Positions 9,494 through 15,903 of a stretch of 36,401 bases of DNA are shown here, in pieces. The stretch is from a bacterium (GTDB lineage: Bacteria > Chloroflexota > Dormibacteria > Aeolococcales > Bog-877). Location: positions 1 to 36,401 of the forward strand of contig JAJYET010000027.1 of assembly GCA_021785655.1 (NCBI GenBank), in the 5' to 3' direction. Each line of letters opens with the position of its first letter. Positions within the stretch are counted from its first letter, which is position 1. Under the pieces are notes generated by a model. The model did not search any database and was not told the DNA's origin. It was given only the letters and a program-made list of their open reading frames with translations. The translations under genes and the position numbers were made by a program.

Positions 9494-10594
9494 ATGGGCA
9501 AACAATCAATGTTTCGTATAGTCACGTGGCCCCGGCTAACTCAAGGGCTGGAGGCCGCCTACCGGCCGCTCCTTATCGGTACGGCCGCCATCGAGACCGG
9601 CAGCGACCACCTCCCCACGGGCGATCGCGAGGGCGTGATCTATCGGCAGGTTGATCGCGGCGCCCGGATGGTCCGGGTAACCTCCCCGGCCACAGTTGTG
9701 GACCGTTGTGGGGAGCGACTGCTCGAGGACCTTGCGACGCTCACCGACCCACAGCACCTCAACGGTTCAGCGGCGTTCTTTACGATCGGGCACCGTGACC
9801 GGCGCCTCCTCGACCACGAGTACTTCCTTCGGAGGTTTGTTGGCCTCACGCCTAACGGCCACGTGGACTTTGCCCGGGAGTGGGGTCCGCTCGACCTGCC
9901 GCACCACCCGCGGGATCTCTGGGGGGACCTTTGCAGCGAAGGGAGCCACCTGGCTCAGATTGAGGACCATCTCTCCCAAGCCGAGGCGGCGTTTCCCAAC
10001 AACGGAAAGGCGTTTCTTGTGGGTGAAGGGAGGAGCCAGATCCGCGTCCAGGGCTTCGTCATCGAGACTCAGAGTCTCGCCTTCGGGGTGTTCCAGGCCG
10101 TCATTGGCACCCTGATCGAACTCCTTCTTCGGGACGACCGGGTCTGGACCATGCGGTATGGCTTCTCGACCGCAGATCTGTCTCGTCCGACACCGCGCGA
10201 GGTCAGGTCGATCTGGGAAGAGCGAGGGCTGCCCGTGCCCGGCGAGATGGGTGAGGCGCTGGACACCACTATCGGCATCCTGGCACGAGCCAGCAGCGGG
10301 TCTGGCCCCCACCTTGAGGTACGGAGCCGGGACAGCGGGGACGCTGGGTTCTGGATGCTGGGCCGCGGGGTGCTCGGCGCGCTGGCGCTCCAGGCGCTGA
10401 GGGCCGCCAGCGACTCCGTCCCGGCACGGACATGCCAGCGCTGCGGTGAGCTCTTTCTGCGTCAGGACGGGCAACGGCATACGTGGCACACCCAGGGCAG
10501 CCGGCGGGTGAAGTACTGCTCCGATCGCTGTGCCCGAGCGTCGGCCCAAAAGGCGTATTTGGAGCGGCGGAGACGGCGCAATCAGGACCGATGA
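9494..10594 (+). CDS. uncharacterised protein with C-terminal four-cysteine zinc finger
   Basis: 366 aa from ATG 9494 (AAGAGG upstream; spacing somewhat long, ATG 9509 is an alternative). The C-terminus has Cys314, Cys317, Cys342 and Cys346 ('TCQRCGELFL' and 'KYCSDRCARASAQ'), followed by a basic 'LERRRRR' tail. That layout resembles CGNR-type or related treble-clef fingers in DNA- or RNA-binding proteins. The N-terminal 300 residues match no family I recognise; they include 'HPRDLWGDLCSEGSHL' and a hydrophobic 'FGVFQAVIGTLIELLL' near 200. Lower local GC and codon choice differ from neighbouring genes, suggesting transfer. It is divergent from the Mrr-like nuclease, so a regulatory or sensor role in the same system is possible but unproven. 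Confidence 0.7.
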   Translation: MGKQSMFRIVTWPRLTQGLEAAYRPLLIGTAAIETGSDHLPTGDREGVIYRQVDRGARMVRVTSPATVVDRCGERLLEDLATLTDPQHLNGSAAFFTIGHRDRRLLDHEYFLRRFVGLTPNGHVDFAREWGPLDLPHHPRDLWGDLCSEGSHLAQIEDHLSQAEAAFPNNGKAFLVGEGRSQIRVQGFVIETQSLAFGVFQAVIGTLIELLLRDDRVWTMRYGFSTADLSRPTPREVRSIWEERGLPVPGEMGEALDTTIGILARASSGSGPHLEVRSRDSGDAGFWMLGRGVLGALALQALRAASDSVPARTCQRCGELFLRQDGQRHTWHTQGSRRVKYCSDRCARASAQKAYLERRRRRNQDR

Positions 10595-11073
10595 ATCATC
10601 GCGGTACGGACGCCGTCGTAGAAGGCCTCGTTCGTCCCGTGGCGCTCGCTGCACGAGTTGGCCGGCGCTCGAAGACCGTGGCCCTCAAAACGAGGTCACG
10701 TTGCGTTGGTCGCGTCGTGCCGAGCTGATCGCGCGATGGTGGCATCTTGCCGTCCGCCGCTGTGGCGCGTCGGAGCCATCGCGTGGAACCGCCAGCAATC
10801 GTGGCCAGATTAGGCGCCGCCACAGCCATATCCTGGGACACGATCGCCTCGCTCCCGACGGCTCTCGTGGGATGCGGCCGTTCCGGAGGATCGAAACCGG
10901 CGCCCTGACGCCTCCGGTCGGCGCGCCAGCTCCAGGGCCCCTCATGGGTGCTCAGGGGTGCTCAGGGGTGAGCTGGACGATGGAAACGCGGCGGGCATGG
11001 AAGAGCGCGGACTCGAAGACCAACACCTGCCCCGCGGTCCGTGCTCTGCCAGAGCGCGACCACCGCCGAAGCG
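10595..11073. other. intergenic region with gene scraps and a short tandem repeat
   Basis: No confident gene. A minus-strand frame beginning GTG near 10838 ('MSQDMAVAAPNLATIAGGST') has a purine-rich stretch upstream and could encode a peptide of about 80 aa, but resembles nothing known. Around 10950-11035 the minus strand reads 'GQVLVFESALFHARRVSIVQ' to a stop, possibly the tail of a lost gene. A 10-bp unit GTGCTCAGGG occurs twice in tandem near 10948-10967. Confidence 0.3.
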
Positions 11074-12225
11074 TCAGATGGGGACCGCCTGCCGCAGCTG
11101 CGCCACCTCCCGCCCCACGATCTCCGCCGCCTCCTCCACCTCCGCCCGGGTGGTCCCCCGACCCAGGGTGAGGCGCAGGTGGGCGCCGGCCAACGAGGGT
11201 GGGAGCCCCATCGCCAGGAGCACGTGGGAGGGGGCCTGGGAGCCGCTGGCACACGCCGACCCCGCCGAGGCGCAGACCCCGGCCCGGTCCAGTCTCATGA
11301 GGAGCAGCTCACCCTCGGCCCCGGGAATCGCCAGGGTGCAGAAGTTCGGGAGCCGCCCCTCCCCCCGGGCGCCGGTGGGCCGGGCGGCCGGGAGGAGCTC
11401 CAGGAGGAGGTCCTCCAGGTGGGAGGTGAGCTCCCGCTGCCGGGCGGCCTCCGACTCGCGCTCGCGCTCGGCGAGCCGGGCCGCCAGCCCCAGCCCCACG
11501 ATCCCGGGGACGTTCTCGGTCCCGGAGCGGCGGTTGCGCTCCTGCCCACCACCGGTGATCACAGGGTCCAGGGCCACCCCGTGACGGACGAAGAGCGCCC
11601 CCGCACCCTTGGGCCCGCCCACCTTGTGGGCGGAGATGGTGAGGAGGTCAACCCCCAGCTCCTGGACGTCGACGGGAAGCTTGCCCAACGCCTGGGTGGC
11701 ATCGGTGTGGAAGAGCGCCTCGCTGCGCTCCCGCACGACCCGAGCCAGCTCCCCAACGGGCTCGACCGTCCCCACCTCGTTGTTGGCCAGCATCACCGAG
11801 ACCAGGCGGGTGTCGGGACGCAGCGCCTCCGCCAGCCGCCCGGGGTCCACCAGCCCGGTCGAGTCCACCTCCAGCTCGGTCAGCTCCCAGCCGTCCCGTC
11901 GCAGATCCCGGGCGGTCTCCAGGACCGCCTCGTGCTCCACCTGGGAGATGATCAGGTGGCCCGGCTCGCCCCGCAGCCGGCTCAGCGGCCCGCGCAGGGC
12001 GAGGTTGTCCGCCTCGCTGCCGCCGCCGGTGAACACCACCTCACGGGGGCGGCAGTTGAGGGCCTCGGCCACCCGGTCCCGGGCCAGATCCACCAGGGCG
12101 CGGGCCGCGCGGCCGGCGGCATGGGTGCTGGAGGGGTTGCCGAAGACCTCCTGGAGCGGCCCCGCCATCTCCTCCCGGACCTCCTCCCGCACCGGGGTGG
12201 TGGCGGCGTGGTCCAGGTAGATCAA
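11074..12225 (-). CDS. cysteine desulfurase (NifS/IscS-like, group I)
   Basis: 383 aa from TTG 12225, seven bases after the upstream stop, with GAGGA ahead. The PLP enzyme removes sulfur from L-cysteine, giving alanine and an enzyme persulfide for Fe-S clusters and tRNA thiolation. Visible signatures are 'YLDHAATTPV' at the N-terminus, His98 in 'ISQVEHEAV', 'NNEVGT' (149-154), 'HTDATQALGK', the PLP lysine Lys201 in 'SAHKVGGPKG', 'GGGQERNRRSGTENV' and the catalytic loop 'GSACASGSQAPSHVL' with Cys325. Length and loop fit group I (NifS/IscS). It is co-transcribed with a small zinc-ribbon protein; no scaffold or MnmA gene is adjacent, so whether it serves Fe-S assembly or tRNA modification is unknown. 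Confidence 0.94.
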   Translation of the reverse strand: MIYLDHAATTPVREEVREEMAGPLQEVFGNPSSTHAAGRAARALVDLARDRVAEALNCRPREVVFTGGGSEADNLALRGPLSRLRGEPGHLIISQVEHEAVLETARDLRRDGWELTELEVDSTGLVDPGRLAEALRPDTRLVSVMLANNEVGTVEPVGELARVVRERSEALFHTDATQALGKLPVDVQELGVDLLTISAHKVGGPKGAGALFVRHGVALDPVITGGGQERNRRSGTENVPGIVGLGLAARLAERERESEAARQRELTSHLEDLLLELLPAARPTGARGEGRLPNFCTLAIPGAEGELLLMRLDRAGVCASAGSACASGSQAPSHVLLAMGLPPSLAGAHLRLTLGRGTTRAEVEEAAEIVGREVAQLRQAVPI

Positions 12226-12232
12226 GAAGTCC

Positions 12233-12550
12233 TCAGTCCCGCGGCCGGGGCGGCGCCAGGAGCGCCGTCAGCGGCCCCTTGTGGTCCGCCAGCTGGCGGT
12301 GGAGCTCCAGAAGCTCGTCGGCTGAGATCGGGTCGCGCTCCTCGAGGTCAGCCTCCGCCACCCCACCACCCTGGACCTCCAGCGCCACCAGAAAGGCCAT
12401 GGAGCAGTGCCGGCAGGTCACCTGGACGGTGTAGTGGGGGCCCTGGTGGGCCAGCTGGCGGAGCTCGCAGTCGGCCAGCGAGCGCCGGCAGACGGGGCAG
12501 CGGAAGTCCCCCGCCCGCTGCCGCAGGAAGCCCATGATGTCCATCGCCAT
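12233..12550 (-). CDS. small zinc-ribbon protein
   Basis: 105 aa from ATG 12550 (GTG 12556 is an alternative). Two CxxC pairs, Cys18/Cys21 ('FRCPVCRR') and Cys46/Cys49 ('VTCRHCSM'), form a probable zinc ribbon, followed by an acidic 'EADLEERDPISADELLELH' helix region. There is no Shine-Dalgarno sequence, but TATACT lies 5-11 bases before the candidate starts, consistent with a leaderless transcript. The gene precedes the cysteine desulfurase by seven bases. I know no function for this protein; a regulatory or protein-contact role linked to desulfurase is inference from the operon. Confidence 0.7.
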   Translation of the reverse strand: MAMDIMGFLRQRAGDFRCPVCRRSLADCELRQLAHQGPHYTVQVTCRHCSMAFLVALEVQGGGVAEADLEERDPISADELLELHRQLADHKGPLTALLAPPRPRD

Positions 12551-13040
12551 GTCCACTTGAGAGTATAGGTCGCGCCTCAGGAACGGCCTCCCCCTGGGGA
12601 CATCACGCCCCATGGCAAACGGGGGTGCCCGCTGCCTTTCACCAGGGGGATGGCGCCGAGCCCAGATGACCTGCGGAGAGCGGTCGATCCGAAGGCGGGC
12701 CGGCGGGAGCCCACCCCCGGGGTGCCCCGCCATCCCGGCCGGTACCGGCCATCAGGGCGAGAAGGTGCCCAGTCCGGGCCAGGCCGGGGTCAGATCGACG
12801 ACCCGCTGGTGTCCGCACCCTCCGACCCCCGGCTCGGCGCCCCACCTCTGCTTAGGTCCGGACAGAGGGGGCGGGGTCGCCAGGCACCGCTTCGCTCCCC
12901 AGATCGGCCCACCCCGGGCGCGACGGTCGACGCATTCGTCGGAGTTCGGCTCCTCGATTCCGGGGGCGGGGCGGGGGCCCACGCGGAGGCCAGGCCGGCA
13001 CGGACATCGGCCTCTGGGCCGGGAGCCGGGGCCAACCGCG
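12551..13040. other. GC-rich intergenic region downstream of galE
   Basis: About 490 bp. Apart from the promoter of the zinc-ribbon gene at its left edge, no gene, tRNA, SRP RNA or RNase P RNA core could be recognised. Short GC palindromes such as CCGGCCGGTACCGGCC near 12735 may form hairpins and could end galE transcription, but there is no U-tract. Confidence 0.3.
12562..12567 (-). promoter_or_regulatory. -10 box of the zinc-ribbon/cysteine desulfurase operon
   Basis: TATACT reads on the minus strand from 12567 to 12562. The transcript would begin near GTG 12556 or ATG 12550, so translation probably starts at or very near the RNA 5' end. No convincing -35 element was seen at the usual spacing. 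Confidence 0.5.
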
Positions 13041-14027
13041 TCAGCTGGCTCCAGGACCATCGGGTCGACGGCTCCGCCGCTCCTGGAGGGCGTCCTCCAC
13101 CATCCCCTCCAGGGATGGCCGAAGCGGTGCCCAGCCCAGCTCCCGCCGGGCCAGGTCGCTGGAGGCCACCAGCACCGCCGGGTCCCCGGGGCGGCGGGGT
13201 CCGAAAGCGACCTCGATCGGGACCCCGGTCACCCGGCGGGCCGCCGCGACCACCTCCAGCACCGAGAAGCCGCGGCCGTTGCCGAGGTTGTAGACCAGAT
13301 GGCGCCCCTCAGCCCCTGCGGTCGCCTCAAGGGCCAGGAGGTGGGCGGTCGCCAGGTCGTCCACGTGGATGTAGTCCCGGATGCAGGTCCCGTCCGGGGT
13401 GGGATAGTCGGTGCCGTACACGGTGAGCGCCTCTCGTCCCCCCAGGGCCACCTCCAGGAGCAGCGGGATGAGATGCGTCTCCGGCTGGTGGCGCTCCCCC
13501 CTCTGGAGAGCGGCCCCGGCGACGTTGAAGTAGCGCAGGGAGACCGCCGCCAGCTGGTGGGCCGAGCACTCGTCCCGGATCATGAGGTCGGCCGCCAGTT
13601 TGGTGTTGCCGTAGGGGCTGGTGGGGGAGGTGGGGTGCAGCTCGTCGACGGGTAGTCTCTGGGGCTCTCCGTACACCGCCGCGGTGGAGGAGAAGACCAG
13701 CCTTCGGACCCCCAGCTCGCGCATGGCGGCGAGCAGGGTCAGGGTGCCGCCCAGGTTGTTCTGCCAGTAGACCTCGGGGACCCTGGTCGACTCCCCGACC
13801 TGGGAGCGGGCGCCGAAGTGCAGCACCGCCTCGGCCCCCTCCAGGGATCGGTGCAGCATGTTGGGGTGGTGGATCGAGGCCTCGAAGAACTTGGCCCCCT
13901 CCGGGACGGCGTCCCGGTGGCCGGTGGAGAGGTCGTCCAGGACCGCCACCTGGTGGCCCTCCTGGAGCAGCCGGGTGCCGACCACGCTGCCGATGTACCC
14001 CGCCCCGCCGACCACCAGGACCCGCAC
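13041..14027 (-). CDS. galE: UDP-glucose 4-epimerase
   Basis: 328 aa from GTG 14027, chosen over GTG 14036 because AGAGGG then has normal spacing and 'MRVLVVGGAGYIGS' is the standard N-terminus. It interconverts UDP-glucose and UDP-galactose using bound NAD. Seen: NAD motif GGAGYIG (residues 7-13), 'DDLSTGH' (31-37), 'FSSTAAVYG' (112-120), the catalytic pair Tyr139 and Lys143 in 'SPYGNTK', 'VSLRYFNVAGA', and 'GTDYPTPDGTCIRDYIHV'. Thr115 stands where E. coli GalE has Ser124, a conservative change. The gene is the last of three after PIG-L and isocitrate dehydrogenase-like genes, 17 bp behind the latter. It probably supplies sugar nucleotides for glycans; specificity between Glc and GlcNAc forms cannot be judged. 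Confidence 0.93.
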   Translation of the reverse strand: MRVLVVGGAGYIGSVVGTRLLQEGHQVAVLDDLSTGHRDAVPEGAKFFEASIHHPNMLHRSLEGAEAVLHFGARSQVGESTRVPEVYWQNNLGGTLTLLAAMRELGVRRLVFSSTAAVYGEPQRLPVDELHPTSPTSPYGNTKLAADLMIRDECSAHQLAAVSLRYFNVAGAALQRGERHQPETHLIPLLLEVALGGREALTVYGTDYPTPDGTCIRDYIHVDDLATAHLLALEATAGAEGRHLVYNLGNGRGFSVLEVVAAARRVTGVPIEVAFGPRRPGDPAVLVASSDLARRELGWAPLRPSLEGMVEDALQERRSRRPDGPGAS

Positions 14028-14044
14028 CGGCCGCACCCCCTCTT

Positions 14045-15115
14045 TCAGGTGCCCGAAGAGAGGGGAACTCGCCCCGCCAGCCGCTCCAGGACCGCCTCAG
14101 TGAACTCCTCGGTGGCGGCGGTGCCGCCGATGTCCGCGGTGCTCACCCCGGCAGCCACCGTGCGCATGACCGACTCCCGGACCCTGCGCCCCATGGCCCG
14201 CTGGGACTCCTCGGGCATCTCCTGCAAAAGGGCCGCCACCGCCAGGATCATCGCCATGGGGTTGGCCACGTGCCGGCCCAGGAGCTTGGGGGCGGTGCCG
14301 TGGGGGGCCTCCGCCATCACCACCTGCTGGGTGCCGTCCTCGCGGAACCCGATCATCAGCGACTCGCTCCCCGCCAGGGTCCCGTACAGCGCCAGCACCA
14401 GGTCGGAGAGGAGGTCCCCGTCCCGGTTGAGGGCGGGGATCACCAGGGCGTCCTCCCTCGTCAGCACCAGGGCCAGGGTGGCGTCGATCAGCTGGGGCTC
14501 GTAGGGGACCTCGGGGTGGCGGGCGGCGGCCTTGTCCATCTCCTCCTTGAGCATCCCCTCGTACACCGGCGAGACCGTGTACTTGGGGCCGCCGAACACC
14601 GTGGCCCCGACCGCGGCGGCGTGGAAGAAGGCGTACTCGGCCACCCGGCGGCAGCGCTCCCTGGTGATCATGGTGGTGCGGAAGGCGGACTCCTCCGCGC
14701 CCTCCCCCTCCCGCCACTCCCTGGCCCCGTAGGCGTCGTCCACCGCCATCCGGGCCACGGTTATCGGGGAGTGCACCCCGGCCAGCGGCGGGACCCCGGG
14801 AATCCTCCGGCCGGTGCGGACGATCACGTCCCCTCCCACCTCCTGGCGGAGGATGGCGTTGGGGCTGCCCACGTCCCCCTGGCCCTCCGGAGTCACGGTG
14901 GCGGCCTTGAGCCCGAACCCGCACTCCAGCATCCGCTGGGCCGCCTCGTGGACCACTCCGTTCTGGGTGCGCCGGCGGGACGCCAGCGAGAGGTCCAGGT
15001 GCACCAGCCGGACCAGGGGCCTCACCTCCGGCGCCTCCAGGACCCGGAGCGCCTCCAGCAGCAGCTCCTCCCCGGTCTCATCCCCGTGCAGGACCACCAC
15101 CCGGCAGCCGGCCAT
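14045..15115 (-). CDS. isocitrate/isopropylmalate dehydrogenase family protein
   Basis: 356 aa, starting at ATG 15115 within a TGATG overlap with the upstream gene. The fold of decarboxylating beta-hydroxyacid dehydrogenases is clear: substrate loop 'SPNAILRQEVGG' (84-95; Ser84, Asn86, Arg90, then Arg100), 'SPITVARMAVDDAYGA' (116-131), 'PQLIDATLAL', 'NRDGDLLSDLV' and the cofactor end 'AEAPHGTAPKLLG'. These blocks align best with the eukaryote-like NADP-isocitrate dehydrogenase subfamily, but the protein is about 50 residues shorter and lacks some expected residues, for example the usual 'KNYDGD' is 'ALNRDGD'. The substrate may be isocitrate or a related malate. Its position between PIG-L deacetylase and GalE is unusual for a citric-acid-cycle enzyme. 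Confidence 0.82.
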   Translation of the reverse strand: MAGCRVVVLHGDETGEELLLEALRVLEAPEVRPLVRLVHLDLSLASRRRTQNGVVHEAAQRMLECGFGLKAATVTPEGQGDVGSPNAILRQEVGGDVIVRTGRRIPGVPPLAGVHSPITVARMAVDDAYGAREWREGEGAEESAFRTTMITRERCRRVAEYAFFHAAAVGATVFGGPKYTVSPVYEGMLKEEMDKAAARHPEVPYEPQLIDATLALVLTREDALVIPALNRDGDLLSDLVLALYGTLAGSESLMIGFREDGTQQVVMAEAPHGTAPKLLGRHVANPMAMILAVAALLQEMPEESQRAMGRRVRESVMRTVAAGVSTADIGGTAATEEFTEAVLERLAGRVPLSSGT

Positions 15116-15828
15116 CAGAAGGCCCTCACCCGGCGGAAGGACTCGGCTAGCGGGATGCCCGCCGCCTGGCCGGCCTGGGCCAGCCGGGAGAGGACCCGCT
15201 CCGAGGGATCTGAGCGGTGCTGGCTCTCATGGCAGAGCAGCGCCTTCAGCTTGAGCTCCACCGTCTTCGAGACGTCGACCAGGTGATCGGGGAACTCCGT
15301 CCCGGTCACCCAGGCCTCCTTCACCTCGTGCGGCTCCAGCCCTCCGGCCAGGAGCTCGGGGAAGGAGTAGGGGTTGCGGGCGTAGGGGTAGACGCACTCG
15401 ACCGCAGCCTGGCCGGCGGCCAGGTGATCTGGATGGTTGCCCCCCAGATTGGCGTAGTGGCGGACGGCGTTCTGGCAGACCACCACCTCCGGGCGCAGCC
15501 GGCGGATCTGGCGGCAGAGCTCGAGGCGGAGCGGGTCGTCGCACTTGAGCTCCCCGTCGGGCCGGCGCAGGAAGACCACCTCGGAGACCCCGAGTACGTC
15601 CGCCGCCGCCCGCTGCTCCCGCTCCCGGGTCGCCCGCAGCTCCTCCCGCCCCACCTTGGGGTCGGCGGAGCCGGCCGCCCCGTCGGTGCAGATGAGGTAG
15701 TCCACCCGGACTCCCCGGCTGGTCCAGAGGGCCACAGTCCCGGCGCAACCGAACTCCGCGTCGTCGGGGTGGGCCACGATCACCAGGACCCCCTCCGGGT
15801 GCCCGGGATCGCCCAGCTGCTCGCTCAC
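15115..15828 (-). CDS. PIG-L family N-acetylglucosamine deacetylase-like protein
   Basis: 237 aa from GTG 15828 (TTG 15837 is the longer option). The zinc-dependent de-N-acetylase fold is shown by 'VIVAHPDDAEFGCAG' near the N-terminus and 'GGNHPDHLAAGQAA' in the middle, which supply the zinc ligands and catalytic Asp. Relatives deacetylate GlcNAc-linked lipids, mycothiol or bacillithiol precursors (MshB, BshB), or antibiotic intermediates. A TATTCT box at 15842-15837 lies eight bases before the GTG, fitting a leaderless transcript. It is first in the PIG-L/IDH-like/GalE operon and divergent from the SNF2 helicase. No thiol-biosynthesis glycosyltransferase is present here, so the substrate is open. 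Confidence 0.86.
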   Translation of the reverse strand: MSEQLGDPGHPEGVLVIVAHPDDAEFGCAGTVALWTSRGVRVDYLICTDGAAGSADPKVGREELRATREREQRAAADVLGVSEVVFLRRPDGELKCDDPLRLELCRQIRRLRPEVVVCQNAVRHYANLGGNHPDHLAAGQAAVECVYPYARNPYSFPELLAGGLEPHEVKEAWVTGTEFPDHLVDVSKTVELKLKALLCHESQHRSDPSERVLSRLAQAGQAAGIPLAESFRRVRAF

Positions 15829-15836
15829 GACCTCCA

Positions 15837-15842
15837 AGAATA
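15837..15842 (-). promoter_or_regulatory. -10 box of the PIG-L operon
   Basis: TATTCT on the minus strand, exactly eight bases before the proposed GTG start at 15828. The GGAGG between them is too close to that GTG to be an ordinary Shine-Dalgarno, which favours leaderless initiation. Confidence 0.45.
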
Positions 15843-15903
15843 CGGAGGCGCCGCCCCCTGGCCCTCCAGCCGGCGCGGCGGAGAGGTCCCTGCACCCGGT
15901 TTA

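Noticed and set aside
10948-10967. Tandem GTGCTCAGGG units as a repeat array or CRISPR
   Set aside because: Only two full copies occur without spacers; a small local duplication is enough to explain it.
12551-13040. Possible SRP RNA or RNase P RNA
   Set aside because: The conserved SRP tetraloop/asymmetric-loop core and the RNase P P4 motifs were not found on either strand.
15217-15903. 229-codon N-terminal extension of the SNF2 helicase frame
   Set aside because: It lies antisense to the PIG-L gene and reads as low-complexity sequence; the helicase is taken to start at ATG 15904.
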